A DNA stretch of 64,000 nucleotides, from contig JAIOXZ010000006.1 of NCBI GenBank assembly GCA_021741355.1, positions 62,001 to 126,000 of the forward strand, read 5' to 3'. This document shows, in pieces, positions 8,807 through 18,824 of the stretch. Under the pieces are notes generated by a model. The model saw only the letters and a program-made list of their open reading frames with translations. It searched no databases and was not told the origin of the DNA. A program made the position numbers and the translations under genes. This DNA comes from Caulobacter sp. Its GTDB lineage: Bacteria > Pseudomonadota > Alphaproteobacteria > Caulobacterales > Caulobacteraceae. The number at the start of each line of letters is the position of its first letter. Positions within the stretch are counted from its first letter, which is position 1.

Positions 8807-9601
8807 TCAGACCTCGCGCTCGGGCAGGCAAAGCGGGCGCGTGGCGTCGTCGCGGATGAAAGCCACGATTTCCATGATCTCGGGGACGTCCGGATAGGTC
8901 TCGGTCACGTCGTCGAGCCGCTCCTGGAAGGTACCCTCGTCGGCGAACAACAGCCGGTAGGCGGCCCGCAGAGTGGCGATCTGCTCGCGCGTGAAGTTGC
9001 GCCGCTTGAGGCCGATCAGGTTCAGGCCTTCGAGATGGGCATGGTTGCCCCAGACCGAGCCGTAGGGGATCACGTCCTTGGTCACGATGCCGCCGCCGCC
9101 CACGAAGGCGTAGCGACCGATGCGGGTAAACTGGTGGATCGCCGCCAGGCCGCCGAGGAACACGAAGTCACTGACCGTCACATGTCCGCCGACCGCCACG
9201 CTGGGGGCCATGGTGACCTTGTCGCCGATCACGCAGTCATGGCCGACATGGACGCTGACCATGAACAGGCCGTCCGAGCCGATGGTGGTGACACCGCGAC
9301 CGCCGGCGGTGCCGGCGTGCACGGTGGCATGCTCGCGGAACACGTTGCGCGCGCCGACGACGACGCGGGTCGGCTCGCCCCTGTGCGCCGAATGCTGGGG
9401 TGGACCGCCGAGACAGGCGAACGGGTGGAGGATGCAGTCCTCACCGACCTCGGTGACGCCCTCGACAATCGCGTGCGACAGCAACTTCACGCCGCGCGAC
9501 AGGGTCGCGCCGGGACCGACCAGGCAATAGGGCCCGATCTCCACGCTGGAATCGATCTGCGCGGCCTTGTCGACGATGGCCGTGGGGTGAATCAGGGTCA
9601 C
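8807..9601 (-). CDS. lpxA: UDP-N-acetylglucosamine O-acyltransferase
   Basis: First committed step of lipid A synthesis: transfers a 3-hydroxyacyl chain from acyl-ACP to UDP-GlcNAc. The 264-residue left-handed beta-helix protein shows hexapeptide repeats (for example '[19 protein letters not shown]'), the catalytic-His region '[11 protein letters not shown]', and '[20 protein letters not shown]'. The GTG start at 9599-9601 lies inside the fabZ stop (GTGA overlap) and gives the family N-terminus '[14 protein letters not shown]'; the much longer frame upstream is read-through within fabZ. Confidence 0.95.
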   Translation of the reverse strand: MTLIHPTAIVDKAAQIDSSVEIGPYCLVGPGATLSRGVKLLSHAIVEGVTEVGEDCILHPFACLGGPPQHSAHRGEPTRVVVGARNVFREHATVHAGTAGGRGVTTIGSDGLFMVSVHVGHDCVIGDKVTMAPSVAVGGHVTVSDFVFLGGLAAIHQFTRIGRYAFVGGGGIVTKDVIPYGSVWGNHAHLEGLNLIGLKRRNFTREQIATLRAAYRLLFADEGTFQERLDDVTETYPDVPEIMEIVAFIRDDATRPLCLPEREV

Positions 9602-10065
9602 GCGGGATTGTCCGCCTTCATGGCCGAAAACTCGCATTCGGCGGCCAGCTTGCCGTTGACCAGCGCCCGGCCCTTGAACTTGACCACGGGCGCGCGGATT
9701 TTCACCACGTCGACGTGCAGCTTCAGCACGTCGCCGGGGCGCACCGGCAGGCGGAACCGGGCGCCGTCCACGGACATGAAGAAGATGGTCGTCTTGCTGA
9801 TATCGATCTCCCAGGACTTGGACATCAGCAGCGCCCCGACCTGCGCCAGGGCTTCGACGACGAGGACGCCGGGCATGACCGGGTTGCCCGGGAAATGGCC
9901 GGGGAAGAAGGGCTCGTTGATCGTCACGCACTTGATGCCGACCAGCGACTCGCTCGGCCGGTACTCTTCCGCGCGGTCGACCAGCAGGAAGGGATAGCGG
10001 TGCGGCAATCGCGCGAGGATCTCCCCGATCTCGATGGTCGGAAGCGCTGTTTCGCCGTCACTCAT
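9598..10065 (-). CDS. fabZ: 3-hydroxyacyl-[ACP] dehydratase FabZ
   Basis: Dehydrates 3-hydroxyacyl-ACP in fatty acid elongation and competes with LpxA/LpxD for hydroxyacyl-ACP, which explains its place between lpxD and lpxA. The 155-residue hot-dog-fold product contains '[13 protein letters not shown]' and the active-site stretch '[20 protein letters not shown]' (catalytic His, then Glu). The ATG at 10063-10065 overlaps the lpxD stop by 8 bp. Confidence 0.96.
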   Translation of the reverse strand: MSDGETALPTIEIGEILARLPHRYPFLLVDRAEEYRPSESLVGIKCVTINEPFFPGHFPGNPVMPGVLVVEALAQVGALLMSKSWEIDISKTTIFFMSVDGARFRLPVRPGDVLKLHVDVVKIRAPVVKFKGRALVNGKLAAECEFSAMKADNPA

Positions 10066-11083
10066 GGCCAGTCCTTTTCCTCTCACGAGCCATACGGGCC
10101 AGAATGGCCGACTCGCGTAGCCAGTTCCTGATCGGCTGAGCCGGAACCCCTGCCCAGGTTTCGCCGGCCGGGATATCGCGGAACACCCCGGCGCCGGCGG
10201 CGATCTGGGCCCCGTCGCCGATGGTGACATGGTCGGCGATCCCGGCCCGTCCGCCGAAGGCGCAGCCGTCTCCCACCGTCACGCTGCCCGAGAGGCCCGT
10301 AAAGCCCGCCAGAACGCAGTTGCGCCCAAGCCGGACGTTGTGAGCGATGTGCACCATATTGTCGAGTTTGGTGTTCTCGCCCAACACCGTGTCCTCCCAG
10401 GCGCCGCGGTCGATGCAACTGTTGGCGCCGACCGTCACCCCGTCCTGCAGGATGACCCGGCCGAGCTGCGGGACATCGACGACGCCCGTCGCGCCTCCGG
10501 TGGCTCCGAAACCCGCCTCCCCGATCCGCGCGCCGGCATAGATCCGCACCCGGTCGCCCAGCAGGGCGAACGAGACGGAGGCATTCGCGCCGATCTCGCA
10601 GTCGCGGCCGATGGCGACACCCGGGCCGATCACTGCACCGGGTGCGATGCGCGTGCCGCGGCCGATTTTCGCGCCGGCGCCGACGGTGACGTTGGGCGCC
10701 AGGTGCACGCCATCCTCCAGCTCGGCGTCCGGGTGAACGCTGACCGTGCCTGCGTCGTGGAAGCGCGCGACGTGAAGGGTGTCCGCCGTCCGGGCCCAGG
10801 CCGCCAGAGGCTTTCCGATCACCAGCGCGATGCAGCCCGCCGGAACCTCCGCCGCGTGGGCTTCATGGACGAAGCAGGCGCCGGCCGCCGTCGCCCGCAG
10901 GCTCGGCAGGTACTTCTTGTCGCCCAGGAAAGAGATATCGGCGGGCCCCGCCCGGTCCAGGGGGGCCACGCCGACGATTCGCAGGTCGGATTGATCCGTC
11001 CCAACGATGACGGCACCCGTCAGGCGGGCGATCTCCCCCAGGGACAGGGGGGCTCTGGTCACGAAAAATCGCGGGTCCGGCAT
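10058..11083 (-). CDS. lpxD: UDP-3-O-(3-hydroxyacyl)glucosamine N-acyltransferase
   Basis: Third step of lipid A synthesis, adding the N-linked hydroxyacyl chain. The 341-residue product has an N-terminal uridine-binding domain (residues 1-105), a beta-helix with many hexapeptide repeats ('GAGAKIGRGTRIAPGAVIGP'), the catalytic-His region 'LDNMVHIAHNVRLGRNC', and a C-terminal helical part 'GVPAQPIRNWLRE'. Length is standard. It lies 36 bp downstream of the skp-like gene and overlaps fabZ. Confidence 0.96.
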   Translation of the reverse strand: MPDPRFFVTRAPLSLGEIARLTGAVIVGTDQSDLRIVGVAPLDRAGPADISFLGDKKYLPSLRATAAGACFVHEAHAAEVPAGCIALVIGKPLAAWARTADTLHVARFHDAGTVSVHPDAELEDGVHLAPNVTVGAGAKIGRGTRIAPGAVIGPGVAIGRDCEIGANASVSFALLGDRVRIYAGARIGEAGFGATGGATGVVDVPQLGRVILQDGVTVGANSCIDRGAWEDTVLGENTKLDNMVHIAHNVRLGRNCVLAGFTGLSGSVTVGDGCAFGGRAGIADHVTIGDGAQIAAGAGVFRDIPAGETWAGVPAQPIRNWLRESAILARMARERKRTGHE

Positions 11084-11119
11084 GTTATCCTCGCACAGAC
11101 CCGCGATAGCGCGAGTCGG

Positions 11120-11785
11120 CTAGTTCGTGCGCGGGGGAGCCGCAGGACCGGCCGGCGTGTCCATACGCTCGCGATTGAAGGTGAACGTCTTGATCTTCGC
11201 GTTCAGGCCCGCGATGACCTGGGGCGTGACGTCCATCGCCGGATTGGCCAGCAGAACGCCGTCACCGAGCAGGATCGAGCAGTTGCGGGCCTGGTAGACG
11301 CCGACCGCGATCGGGTCGAGCTCCTGAAGCACGCGCATGAGCGCCTTGCGCTCGGTCTGCTGGACTTCGGTCTGGCGCAGCTGCTGCTTGCGCTTGAAGG
11401 CGTTGAAGCGGACCTGCAGGTTGGCCGCGCGGCCTTCCAGGGCGTCCGACGGGCCGGCGGCGCGGGCCGTGTCGATGGCCTTGGCTTCGTTCTTGATCGC
11501 CGTGTCTTCAGCGGTCAGTTCGGCGTTCACCTCGGCGATGATCTGCTTCATGCGCGCGGCGACGTACTTGCCGACTTCCGAGCCCTGCACGGCCTGGTCG
11601 CCGTTGTAGGTGCAAACCCCCGGAATGGCCGGACCGTGGCGCACCTGGGCCGGCGCGGGCGCCGCCACCGCTGCGACGGGCGGACCGGCTGGACGCGGCG
11701 GAGGCGTCTGGGCCGCGACGGCCGAGGCGAAGGCGAGAGCGGCGGCTGAACCGGCCGCGACCGCGAGGGTCTTGTTGAAGAACAT
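11120..11785 (-). CDS. skp: OmpH/Skp family periplasmic chaperone
   Basis: 221 residues with a signal peptide ('MFFNKTLAVAAGSAAALAFA', cut near VAAQ). A Pro/Ala-rich segment follows, then the OmpH core with a long helical middle (about residues 75-150, 'EVNAELTAEDTAIKNEAKAI' onward) that would form the coiled-coil tentacle, and a C-terminal strand region. Skp holds unfolded outer-membrane proteins in the periplasm for delivery to BamA. The placement 5 bp after bamA and before lpxD is the conserved order. The Pro/Ala insertion before the core and the Pro-rich C-terminal tail are longer than in the enterobacterial protein. Confidence 0.9.
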   Translation of the reverse strand: MFFNKTLAVAAGSAAALAFASAVAAQTPPPRPAGPPVAAVAAPAPAQVRHGPAIPGVCTYNGDQAVQGSEVGKYVAARMKQIIAEVNAELTAEDTAIKNEAKAIDTARAAGPSDALEGRAANLQVRFNAFKRKQQLRQTEVQQTERKALMRVLQELDPIAVGVYQARNCSILLGDGVLLANPAMDVTPQVIAGLNAKIKTFTFNRERMDTPAGPAAPPRTN

Positions 11786-11790
11786 GGAGT

Positions 11791-14211
11791 CTAGAACCTT
11801 GTGGAGGTGGAAAAACGGAAAGTTTCCGTCTTGTCGTAGTCTTCTTTGGCCAGAATTTGGCTAAAGTCGAAACGAATTGGCCCCATCGGCGAACGCCAGA
11901 AGATCGAGAGACCGGCCGAAGCCCGCAAACCGAGATCATCCTTGATGCAAGGGGTCACCGTCGTGGTCGAGGTGTCGCAGTCAATGACCTGACCGAAACG
12001 GTCGCGCAGATCGGCATCGTCGAGCAGGCCGACGGTTCCGATATCGCTGAACACCGCCGCCTTGATCCCGTATTGCTCCGGCAGGAAGGTCGGCACCGAC
12101 AGCTCAAGCGAGCCGATCGCATAGAGCTTGCCGCCGAGGGCGTCCTGGCGGCCGAACGACGTGTCGCGCGGGCCCAGGCCGGCGACTTCGAAGCCGCGGA
12201 AGCTGTTGCCACCCTTGTAGAAGCGGTCGTTGATCCGGACGTTGTCGCCCTGCCAGCCGTCGATGTAGCCGAAGTTGCCGGTAGCGCTCAGGACGAAGTC
12301 CTTGTTGAACCCGTAGTACCAGCCACCGCTGGCCTCGGTCTTCAGGTAGTTCACGTCGCCGCCGACACCGGCCAGATCCTGGTTCAGTTCGACGAAGTAG
12401 CCGCGCGTCGGCCGCAGAAGGTCGTTCCGCCGGTCAAGCCGGATGGTGTAGCCCAGCAGCGAGGTCACGTTGGAACCACGCTGGGCGCAGAGCGCCGGCG
12501 ACACGACTTCCTGACCGACAATGCAGAAGGAGTCGTCGACCACGACGTCGTCCGTGCGCAGCGTGTAGCGCAGACCCATCGAGGCGTTGGCCGTCAGCGG
12601 GAAGCCCAGCCGGAAGCCCATACCGGTCGAGGCGGTATCGAACGCCGTCTGCTGGCTGAAGTCGTAGCGGTACGAATAGATGTCGATACCGGCGCGCAGA
12701 TCGCGCCCCAGGAAGCGCGGCTCGGTGAACGAGAAGTCGATCTGCTGGCGCAGCGAGCCGACCGAAATCCGTGCCCGGACGTTCTGGCCCCGCCCGCGGA
12801 AGTTCCGCTCGCTGATGCCCAGGTCAAGGATCAGCTGATCAACGGAGCTGTAGCCGGCGCTGAACGACAGTTCGCCGGTCGGCTGCTCTTCGACCTGAAC
12901 CCGCAGCGTCGTGCGATCGGGCACGCCACTGGGGACTTCCTCGATGGTCACTTCCTTGAAGAAGCCAAGGCCGCGGATCTGCTGGCGCGAACGGTCGACA
13001 AGCACGCGGTTGTAGGCGTCGCCCTCGGTGACGTTCATCTCGCGGCGGATCACGCTGTCGAGCGTGCGGGTGTTGCCGACGATGTCGATGCGATCAATGT
13101 AGACGCGCGGGCCTTCCTTGACCGCGAACACAACGTCGACGGTCTGGTTCTCGCGGTTCGGAATATAGCGCGGACGGACGTCCACGAAGGCGAAGCCGGC
13201 GGCGCCGGCGGCGAAGGTCAGCGAGTCCGTCGCCTGCTCGATCAGTTCGTCCTGATAGATCTGCCCGGTGCGGATCGGCAGCAACTGCTGGAGCACCGTG
13301 CCGTCGAGCTTCTTCAGCTCGGTCTCGACCGTCAGCTTGCCGAACTTGTACCGCTGGCCTTCCTCGATCGTGTAGGTGACGACAAAGCCGTTCCGCTCGG
13401 GCGACAGCTCGGCCACCGCCGAGATGACCCGGAAGTCGTAGTAGCCCTTGTTGCGGTAGAACTTCCGCAGCTGTTCCTTGTCGTACTCGATCCGGTCCGG
13501 ATCGTAGTTGTCGTTGCTCGACAGGAATTTATACCAGTGGGACTCCTCGGTGACGATCACGTCGGCCAGATCGCCGTCCGAGAAGGCCACGTTGCCCATG
13601 ATGTTGATGTCGAGAACGCCGCTCTTGGGCCCCTCGTTGATCTCGAAGATGAGGTCGATGCGCTTCTGCGGCAGCTCGACCACCTTGGGCGTCACGGTCA
13701 CGCCGATGCGGCCGGACTTGCGGTAGAGTTCGATCAGGCGCTGGACGTCCGACTGGACCTTGGCGCGGGTGAAGATCCCGCGCGGCCGGATCGTCACTTC
13801 CTCACGAAGCTTGTCTTCCTTGAGGGCCGAGTTCCCCTCGAAGATCACCCGGTTGATGATCGGGTTTTCGACCACGCGAACGACGAGGTCGCCGTTCGGC
13901 TGCAGGTCGATCTTCACGTCCGCGAACAGGTCGGTGCGGAACAGGGTCTTCAGCGCAACGTCGATGCGCGCGGAGTCGACCTGGTCGCCGGGCTGAATCG
14001 GCAGGTAGGAGAGAACCGTGCCCGCCTCGATGCGTTCGTTCCCCTGCACGAGGATGCGCTGAACCGCCCCCTGTTCGACCTGGGCGATCGCCGCGGTCGG
14101 GAGGGTGAGCGCCGTCGTGCCCATAAGGAGCGCGGCAAGGGTAACGATTGCGGCGCTGTGCGCACGAGCATGCTTCATATGGTCTGCCATCGGCGGTCGG
14201 CGGGTGCTCAC
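11791..14211 (-). CDS. bamA: Outer membrane protein assembly factor BamA
   Basis: Core beta-barrel of the BAM complex, inserting proteins into the outer membrane. About 806 residues: signal peptide ('MKHARAHSAAIVTLAALLMG', cut near AIAQ), five POTRA domains (about 50-430; the first begins 'VQRILVQGNERIEAGTVLSY'), then the 16-strand barrel ending in Phe ('FRFSTSTRF'), as expected for an outer-membrane beta-signal. The lid-loop motif is seen as 'VRINDRFYKGGNSFRGFEV'. The chosen GTG at 14209-14211 overlaps the rseP stop (GTGA); ATGs at 14190 and 14178 would leave a more conventional signal peptide and are credible alternatives. Confidence 0.96.
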   Translation of the reverse strand: MSTRRPPMADHMKHARAHSAAIVTLAALLMGTTALTLPTAAIAQVEQGAVQRILVQGNERIEAGTVLSYLPIQPGDQVDSARIDVALKTLFRTDLFADVKIDLQPNGDLVVRVVENPIINRVIFEGNSALKEDKLREEVTIRPRGIFTRAKVQSDVQRLIELYRKSGRIGVTVTPKVVELPQKRIDLIFEINEGPKSGVLDINIMGNVAFSDGDLADVIVTEESHWYKFLSSNDNYDPDRIEYDKEQLRKFYRNKGYYDFRVISAVAELSPERNGFVVTYTIEEGQRYKFGKLTVETELKKLDGTVLQQLLPIRTGQIYQDELIEQATDSLTFAAGAAGFAFVDVRPRYIPNRENQTVDVVFAVKEGPRVYIDRIDIVGNTRTLDSVIRREMNVTEGDAYNRVLVDRSRQQIRGLGFFKEVTIEEVPSGVPDRTTLRVQVEEQPTGELSFSAGYSSVDQLILDLGISERNFRGRGQNVRARISVGSLRQQIDFSFTEPRFLGRDLRAGIDIYSYRYDFSQQTAFDTASTGMGFRLGFPLTANASMGLRYTLRTDDVVVDDSFCIVGQEVVSPALCAQRGSNVTSLLGYTIRLDRRNDLLRPTRGYFVELNQDLAGVGGDVNYLKTEASGGWYYGFNKDFVLSATGNFGYIDGWQGDNVRINDRFYKGGNSFRGFEVAGLGPRDTSFGRQDALGGKLYAIGSLELSVPTFLPEQYGIKAAVFSDIGTVGLLDDADLRDRFGQVIDCDTSTTTVTPCIKDDLGLRASAGLSIFWRSPMGPIRFDFSQILAKEDYDKTETFRFSTSTRF

Positions 14212-15413
14212 GAGAACAGACCACCAAGGAAATTGAACACGTTGTAGCGCTGCAGGTCGTTCCAGACCGCGAACAGCATGAATCCCAACAGCAAGGCAAG
14301 ACCAAGGCGATAGCCTACAGCTTGGACATTTGCCGCCAGTGGCCTGCGGGCAACGGCTTCATACGCGTAAAACACCAGATGTCCGCCATCCAGAACAGGG
14401 ATTGGCAGCAGATTCAGGAAGCCGACGCTGACAGAAAGAATCGCCGAGAGCTGCAAAAGGGCCACGAAGGAGCCGAAGACGCCCATGGCCGGGTTCGGCG
14501 CGCCCTCGGCGCCAGCCTTGGCGACGGCGTCCGATGCCTTGGCGATGCCGATGAATCCGCCCAGCTGGTCGGCGGGCACCTGCCCCCGCACCAGCCGGCC
14601 GAGATAGTAGAATGTCGTCGACAGGACGTCCCAGGTCTTGCCCGCGCCCTCACCGATCGCCGCGATGGGGCCGTAGCGCACCCGCTTGGTGTCCTCGGCG
14701 GTCGCCTGATGGCTCAGGCCCAGAACCCCGATCTTCTGGCGGGCGCCCGTCGGATCCACGATCTCCTTGAGCGCCGGGGTCGCGACCAGTTCAAGCTCGC
14801 GTCCGCCCCGCTCGATGGTGAAGACGATTGGCACATTGGCGCGCACGACGGTGTGGCGGATGATGTCCTGGAAATCTTGCACTTCCCGGCCGTCCGCCCG
14901 GGTGATGATATCGCCGGCGACAAATCCCGCCTTTTCGGCCGCGCCGCCCGGCGCCACCTCGGTCACCCGCGGCGTGCTGCGCACCTCGCCGAATACGCCC
15001 AGCAGCAGCGCAAACAGCGCGATCGCCAGGATGAAGTTGGCCACCGGACCGGCGACGGTGATGATCGCCCGCTGCCAGACCGGCTTGAAATGAAAGAACT
15101 TCTGCAGGGCCGCGGGATCATTGTGCTCGAGGATCTTCGCCTTCATCTCGGCCAGGTCGTCGTGGTCGGGAACGCTGGCGGCGTTGTCGTCGCCGGCGAA
15201 CCGCACGTAGCCACCCAGCGGAATCCAGCCGATGCGCCATTCCACGTCGCGCTTGTCGCGCCATTTGAAGATCGCCCGGCCAAAGCCCACAGAGAAGCTG
15301 TCGATCACGGTGCCGAAGGACCGGGCCGCCCAGTAATGTCCCAGCTCGTGAATCGTGACCACGAGGGTCAGCACGAACAGAAACGGCAGGATCCAGGACA
15401 CAAGGTCAGGCAA
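14208..15413 (-). CDS. rseP: Site-2 intramembrane zinc metalloprotease RseP
   Basis: Inner-membrane protease that cleaves anti-sigma factors and signal-peptide remnants. The 401-residue product has 'VTIHELGHYWAAR' (HExxH zinc site) in the first membrane helix, a PDZ domain (about residues 120-210, 'VAPGGAAEKAGFVAGDIITR'), and 'LNLLPIPVLDGGHLVFY' supplying the third zinc ligand near residue 340. No ATG fits; a TTG at 15411-15413, 8 bases after AAGGGAG, gives the family N-terminus before the first helix. A GTG 12 bases later is the alternative. It lies between dxr and bamA, the conserved order. Confidence 0.94.
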   Translation of the reverse strand: MPDLVSWILPFLFVLTLVVTIHELGHYWAARSFGTVIDSFSVGFGRAIFKWRDKRDVEWRIGWIPLGGYVRFAGDDNAASVPDHDDLAEMKAKILEHNDPAALQKFFHFKPVWQRAIITVAGPVANFILAIALFALLLGVFGEVRSTPRVTEVAPGGAAEKAGFVAGDIITRADGREVQDFQDIIRHTVVRANVPIVFTIERGGRELELVATPALKEIVDPTGARQKIGVLGLSHQATAEDTKRVRYGPIAAIGEGAGKTWDVLSTTFYYLGRLVRGQVPADQLGGFIGIAKASDAVAKAGAEGAPNPAMGVFGSFVALLQLSAILSVSVGFLNLLPIPVLDGGHLVFYAYEAVARRPLAANVQAVGYRLGLALLLGFMLFAVWNDLQRYNVFNFLGGLFS

Positions 15414-15432
15414 GCCGGCTACTCCCTTACAG

Positions 15433-16635
15433 TCAGTGGAAGACTGGACGCAGCGAAACTGCTTCCGCCGCAACCCGGCGCGCACTCGCATCGACCATCA
15501 TCGCGCCCTCGAGAGCGCCGTCCCCCACACCGGCGTCCAGATCCCCCACACCGTTCATGCGGGCGAGGGTATCGGCAACCAGCGGTGCAATATCGAGAAA
15601 GCCGATCCTGCGGTCAAGGAAGGCCGCCACCGCGACCTCATTGGCAGCGTTCATCGCCGCCGGGGCGCCGCCGCCGGCGTTGAGCGCGTCGCGGGCGATG
15701 CCAATGGCCGGGAACTTCTCGGCGTCCGGCGCCTCGAACGTCAGTTGGCCCATGGCGGCGAGATCCAGCTTCGGCGCCGGCCACGGCAGGCGGTCGGGCC
15801 AGGCGAAGGCGCAGGCGATCGGCGCCCGCATGTCCGGCGGGCCGAGTTGCGCCAGGGTCGAACCGTCCTCGTACTCGACCATGCTGTGGATCACCGACTG
15901 CGGATGAATGAGCACATCGATGCGCTCGGCGGGCGTGGAAAAGAGGTACGAGGCCTCGATCATCTCCAGGCCCTTGTTCATCATCGTCGCGGAATCGATC
16001 GAAATCTTGGCGCCCATGCTCCAGTTGGGGTGGGCGACGGCCTGTTCAGGCGTGGCCTCGCCCATCTGAGCACGCGTCCAGGTGCGGAACGGGCCGCCGG
16101 ACGCGGTCAGGATCAGCCGCGCGACGCGATGGATGCAGTCGGGCTGCAGCACCTGGAAAATCGCCGAATGCTCGGAATCAACGGGGATCACCCGTCCGCC
16201 GGCCAGCCGCGAGGCTTCCAGCAGCGCCGGCCCGGCGCAGACCAGGCTCTCCTTGTTGGCCAGGGCGATCACAGAGCCCTTGCGGGCCGCCGCGAGCGTC
16301 GGGGCGAGGCCCGCCGCGCCGACAATGGCCGACATGACCCAGTCGGCGCCCATGGCCGCGGCGTCCTCGATGGCCTTTGCCCCGCCTGCGGCCTGCAGGC
16401 CGCTGCCGCTGAGCCGCTCACGCAACTCGCCGAGCTTCGACTCGTCCTCGATGACCACCAGCATCGGCCGCCAGCGTAGCGCCTGCCGCGCCAGCAGCTC
16501 GACGTTTCGGCCGGCGGTCAGGGCGAGAATCTCGACCTCCGCGCCCGACTTGTCGAACAGGTCCAGCGTCGAGACGCCGATAGAGCCGGTCGATCCCAGG
16601 ACAACCACGGTGCGGAAGGCGGTCAATTCGCCCAT
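15433..16635 (-). CDS. dxr: 1-deoxy-D-xylulose-5-phosphate reductoisomerase
   Basis: Second step of the MEP isoprenoid pathway, NADPH-dependent conversion of DXP to MEP. The 400-residue product has the NADPH motif '[17 protein letters not shown]', '[12 protein letters not shown]', '[12 protein letters not shown]' (metal ligands), 'TASGGPFR' and '[19 protein letters not shown]'. The ATG at 16633-16635 lies inside the cdsA end (13 bp overlap); the frame extends further upstream without family similarity. With uppS and cdsA nearby it supplies precursors for undecaprenyl phosphate. Confidence 0.96.
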   Translation of the reverse strand: MGELTAFRTVVVLGSTGSIGVSTLDLFDKSGAEVEILALTAGRNVELLARQALRWRPMLVVIEDESKLGELRERLSGSGLQAAGGAKAIEDAAAMGADWVMSAIVGAAGLAPTLAAARKGSVIALANKESLVCAGPALLEASRLAGGRVIPVDSEHSAIFQVLQPDCIHRVARLILTASGGPFRTWTRAQMGEATPEQAVAHPNWSMGAKISIDSATMMNKGLEMIEASYLFSTPAERIDVLIHPQSVIHSMVEYEDGSTLAQLGPPDMRAPIACAFAWPDRLPWPAPKLDLAAMGQLTFEAPDAEKFPAIGIARDALNAGGGAPAAMNAANEVAVAAFLDRRIGFLDIAPLVADTLARMNGVGDLDAGVGDGALEGAMMVDASARRVAAEAVSLRPVFH

Positions 16636-17477
16636 CCCCAGTGAACGATGATCCGCGCGCCAGCGATGGCGATACTGGCGAACAGCAGGCCGTCGACACG
16701 GTCCAGCAGACCGCCATGACCGGGAATGAGATCGCCTGAGTCCTTCACGCCGAACCGCCGCTTCAACATCGACTCCCACAGATCACCCGCCATGGTCGCA
16801 AGCCCCCCGACAAGGCCGAACACTCCGGCGGTGAGTGAGGTCAGCTCCATTCCCGCGAAATGGGAGAAGGCGATCGCCGCCAGAACCGAGCCGGCCAGGC
16901 CGCCGACGAAGCCCGACCACGTCTTGTTAGGGGAAAACCGTGGCCAGAGTTTGGGCCCCTTCAGCGCGCTGCCGACAGCGAAGGCGCAGATATCCGCCGC
17001 CCAGGTGATGACGAACAGCAGCAGCATCCAGGTGACGCCGGGCGTCAGCGCCCAGCTGGTGCTCTCTCCGGCGGGATTCCGCAGCCAGACCATCGCGATG
17101 CAGGCCGGGGCGATATAGATCACGCCATAGGCGGCGTCCGCGGCCCGATCAGCCTTGTGCCGGGTGATGAAGGCCGCCAGCAGCGCGCCGCCGATCATCA
17201 GCAGCCAGGCGCTGCGATACCACCCGACATGGGCGGCGAAGACCGCCGCAAGCACCGCTACGGTGATGGTCACCGCGACCTCGGCGGGCGCCTCCGGGGC
17301 GCTCATCTTGCCCCATTCGATGGCCAGAAGTCCGATGGCGATGGCGATCATCAGCAGGAACGGCCCGCCGCCATACCAGATCGCGCCCAGCACCGTCGGC
17401 ACCAGGACGGTGGCCGAAGCGATGCGGATCGCGAGGTTCTTCCAGTCGAAGTCTTTAGCCGGCAGCGAGGACGTCAT
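16623..17477 (-). CDS. cdsA: Phosphatidate cytidylyltransferase
   Basis: Makes CDP-diacylglycerol from phosphatidic acid and CTP in the inner membrane. The 284-residue product has about eight hydrophobic helices and the C-terminal signature '[20 protein letters not shown]' of PF01148. The frame reaches 17525; the ATG at 17475-17477 is preferred because GGAG lies 8 bases upstream and the protein then starts '[19 protein letters not shown]'. An ATG at 17495 is the alternative. Either start overlaps the uppS end, so the two are probably translationally coupled. Confidence 0.94.
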   Translation of the reverse strand: MTSSLPAKDFDWKNLAIRIASATVLVPTVLGAIWYGGGPFLLMIAIAIGLLAIEWGKMSAPEAPAEVAVTITVAVLAAVFAAHVGWYRSAWLLMIGGALLAAFITRHKADRAADAAYGVIYIAPACIAMVWLRNPAGESTSWALTPGVTWMLLLFVITWAADICAFAVGSALKGPKLWPRFSPNKTWSGFVGGLAGSVLAAIAFSHFAGMELTSLTAGVFGLVGGLATMAGDLWESMLKRRFGVKDSGDLIPGHGGLLDRVDGLLFASIAIAGARIIVHWGWAN

Positions 17478-18189
17478 CGGACGCGGCTCCGCCATAACGC
17501 CGCTCACGGGCCCGGTACACGGCAATCGCCGCGCTCAGATGGTCAGGCCCGTAGTCGGGCCAGTAGACGTCCTGGAACACCAGCTCGGCGTAGGCGCACT
17601 CCCACAGCAGGAAGTTGGAGATGCGCTGTTCGCCGCTGGTGCGGACAATCAGGTCAGGCGCGGGCGCGTCGGCTGTCGAGAGTTTCTGTTCGAACAGGGC
17701 CTCGTCGAGGTCGGCGGCGCGCGCCCTGCCCTGTTCGACGTCCTCGGCGAAGCGGCGGGCGGCGTCGGTGATGTCCGCCCGGCCGCCATAGTTGAAGGCG
17801 ACCTGCAGCAGGAACCGGCTGTTGTGCGCGGTGCGCGCCTCGGCCCGGTCGATGATCGCGAGAATGTCCGGTTTCAGGCCCGAGCGACGGCCGATAACGC
17901 GAACGCGGACGCCTTCACGGATCAGCCGCTCCAGGTCGCTTTCGACGTAGGCCTTGAGAAGGCTCATCAGTTCGGAGACTTCGGCCATCGGCCGGCGCCA
18001 GTTCTCGGTCGAAAAGCCGAATACAGTCAGGGTCGTAACGCCCAGGCCGGACGCGGCCTCGACAGTCCGCTTCAACGCCTTGACGCCCTCCCGGTGACCG
18101 AAAGTGCGTGGCAGGCCGCGCTGTTTGGCCCAGCGCCCGTTGCCATCCATGATGATGGCGACATGCAGCGGCCCGTCCGTCGGCGTCAT
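17455..18189 (-). CDS. uppS: Isoprenyl (undecaprenyl) diphosphate synthase, cis type
   Basis: Elongates farnesyl diphosphate to the C55 lipid carrier for peptidoglycan and O-antigen. The 244-residue product shows 'VAIIMDGNGRWAKQRGLPR' (catalytic Asp), 'HREGVKAL', 'LTVFGFSTENWRRP', and the C-terminal 'DLIVRTSGEQRISNFLLWEC' and 'YWPDYGPDHL'. The ATG at 18187-18189 follows GGAGTGGCG, a good Shine-Dalgarno; the longer frame to 18219 lacks support. It follows frr after 48 bp. Confidence 0.95.
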   Translation of the reverse strand: MTPTDGPLHVAIIMDGNGRWAKQRGLPRTFGHREGVKALKRTVEAASGLGVTTLTVFGFSTENWRRPMAEVSELMSLLKAYVESDLERLIREGVRVRVIGRRSGLKPDILAIIDRAEARTAHNSRFLLQVAFNYGGRADITDAARRFAEDVEQGRARAADLDEALFEQKLSTADAPAPDLIVRTSGEQRISNFLLWECAYAELVFQDVYWPDYGPDHLSAAIAVYRARERRYGGAASDDVLAAG

Positions 18190-18237
18190 CGCCACTCCTT
18201 CCTGTCCGTCACGCGTCATCCCGGCGAAACGTACAGC

Positions 18238-18804
18238 TCAAACCTGCATGATCTCTTGTTCTTTTGTTTTCAAGGTCTCGTCGATGCGCTTGACGCACTC
18301 GTCGGTCATCTTCTGGACCTCGCCGTCCATGCGGCGAAGCTCGTCCTCGGTGATGACGGAGTCCTTTTCCGCCTTCTTGAGGTCGGCCATGGCGTCCCGT
18401 CGCACGTTGCGGACTGCGATCTTCTGCTGCTCGGAGTATTTCCCGGCCACCTTGACCAGGTCCTTGCGGCGCTCCTCGGTCAGGGGCGGCACCGGAATGC
18501 GCAGATTCTGTCCCTCGACGACCGGATTGAAGCCCAGGCCGGAGTTCCGGATGGCCTTTTCCACGGACACCACCAGGGCGCGATCCCAGACGCTGACGCT
18601 GATCGAGCGCGGTTCGGGAACGCTAACCGACCCCACCTGGTTCAGCGGAACGGTGTTCCCGTAAGCCTCGACCATCACCTGGTCGAGCAGGCCCGAGGAC
18701 GCACGGCCGGTCCGCAGACTGGCGAATTCGTCCTTCAGGGCGGAAACGGCCTTTTCCATGCGGCTCTTGTAGGTGCTCAGCACGGGTTTTTCGGCGGCGG
18801 CCAT
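18238..18804 (-). CDS. frr: Ribosome recycling factor
   Basis: 188 residues, the standard RRF length. With EF-G it splits post-termination ribosomes. Recognisable blocks are '[20 protein letters not shown]', '[20 protein letters not shown]', '[16 protein letters not shown]'-like (here '[18 protein letters not shown]') and the C-terminal helix ending '[11 protein letters not shown]'. It starts 20 bp after the pyrH stop, the widely conserved pyrH-frr pair. Confidence 0.97.
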   Translation of the reverse strand: MAAAEKPVLSTYKSRMEKAVSALKDEFASLRTGRASSGLLDQVMVEAYGNTVPLNQVGSVSVPEPRSISVSVWDRALVVSVEKAIRNSGLGFNPVVEGQNLRIPVPPLTEERRKDLVKVAGKYSEQQKIAVRNVRRDAMADLKKAEKDSVITEDELRRMDGEVQKMTDECVKRIDETLKTKEQEIMQV

Positions 18805-18824
18805 ATGCAGGCTCCCTGTTCTTC

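Noticed and set aside
11857..14247. 796-codon forward ORF antisense to bamA
   Set aside because: Low-information shadow of bamA codon bias, no domain pattern.
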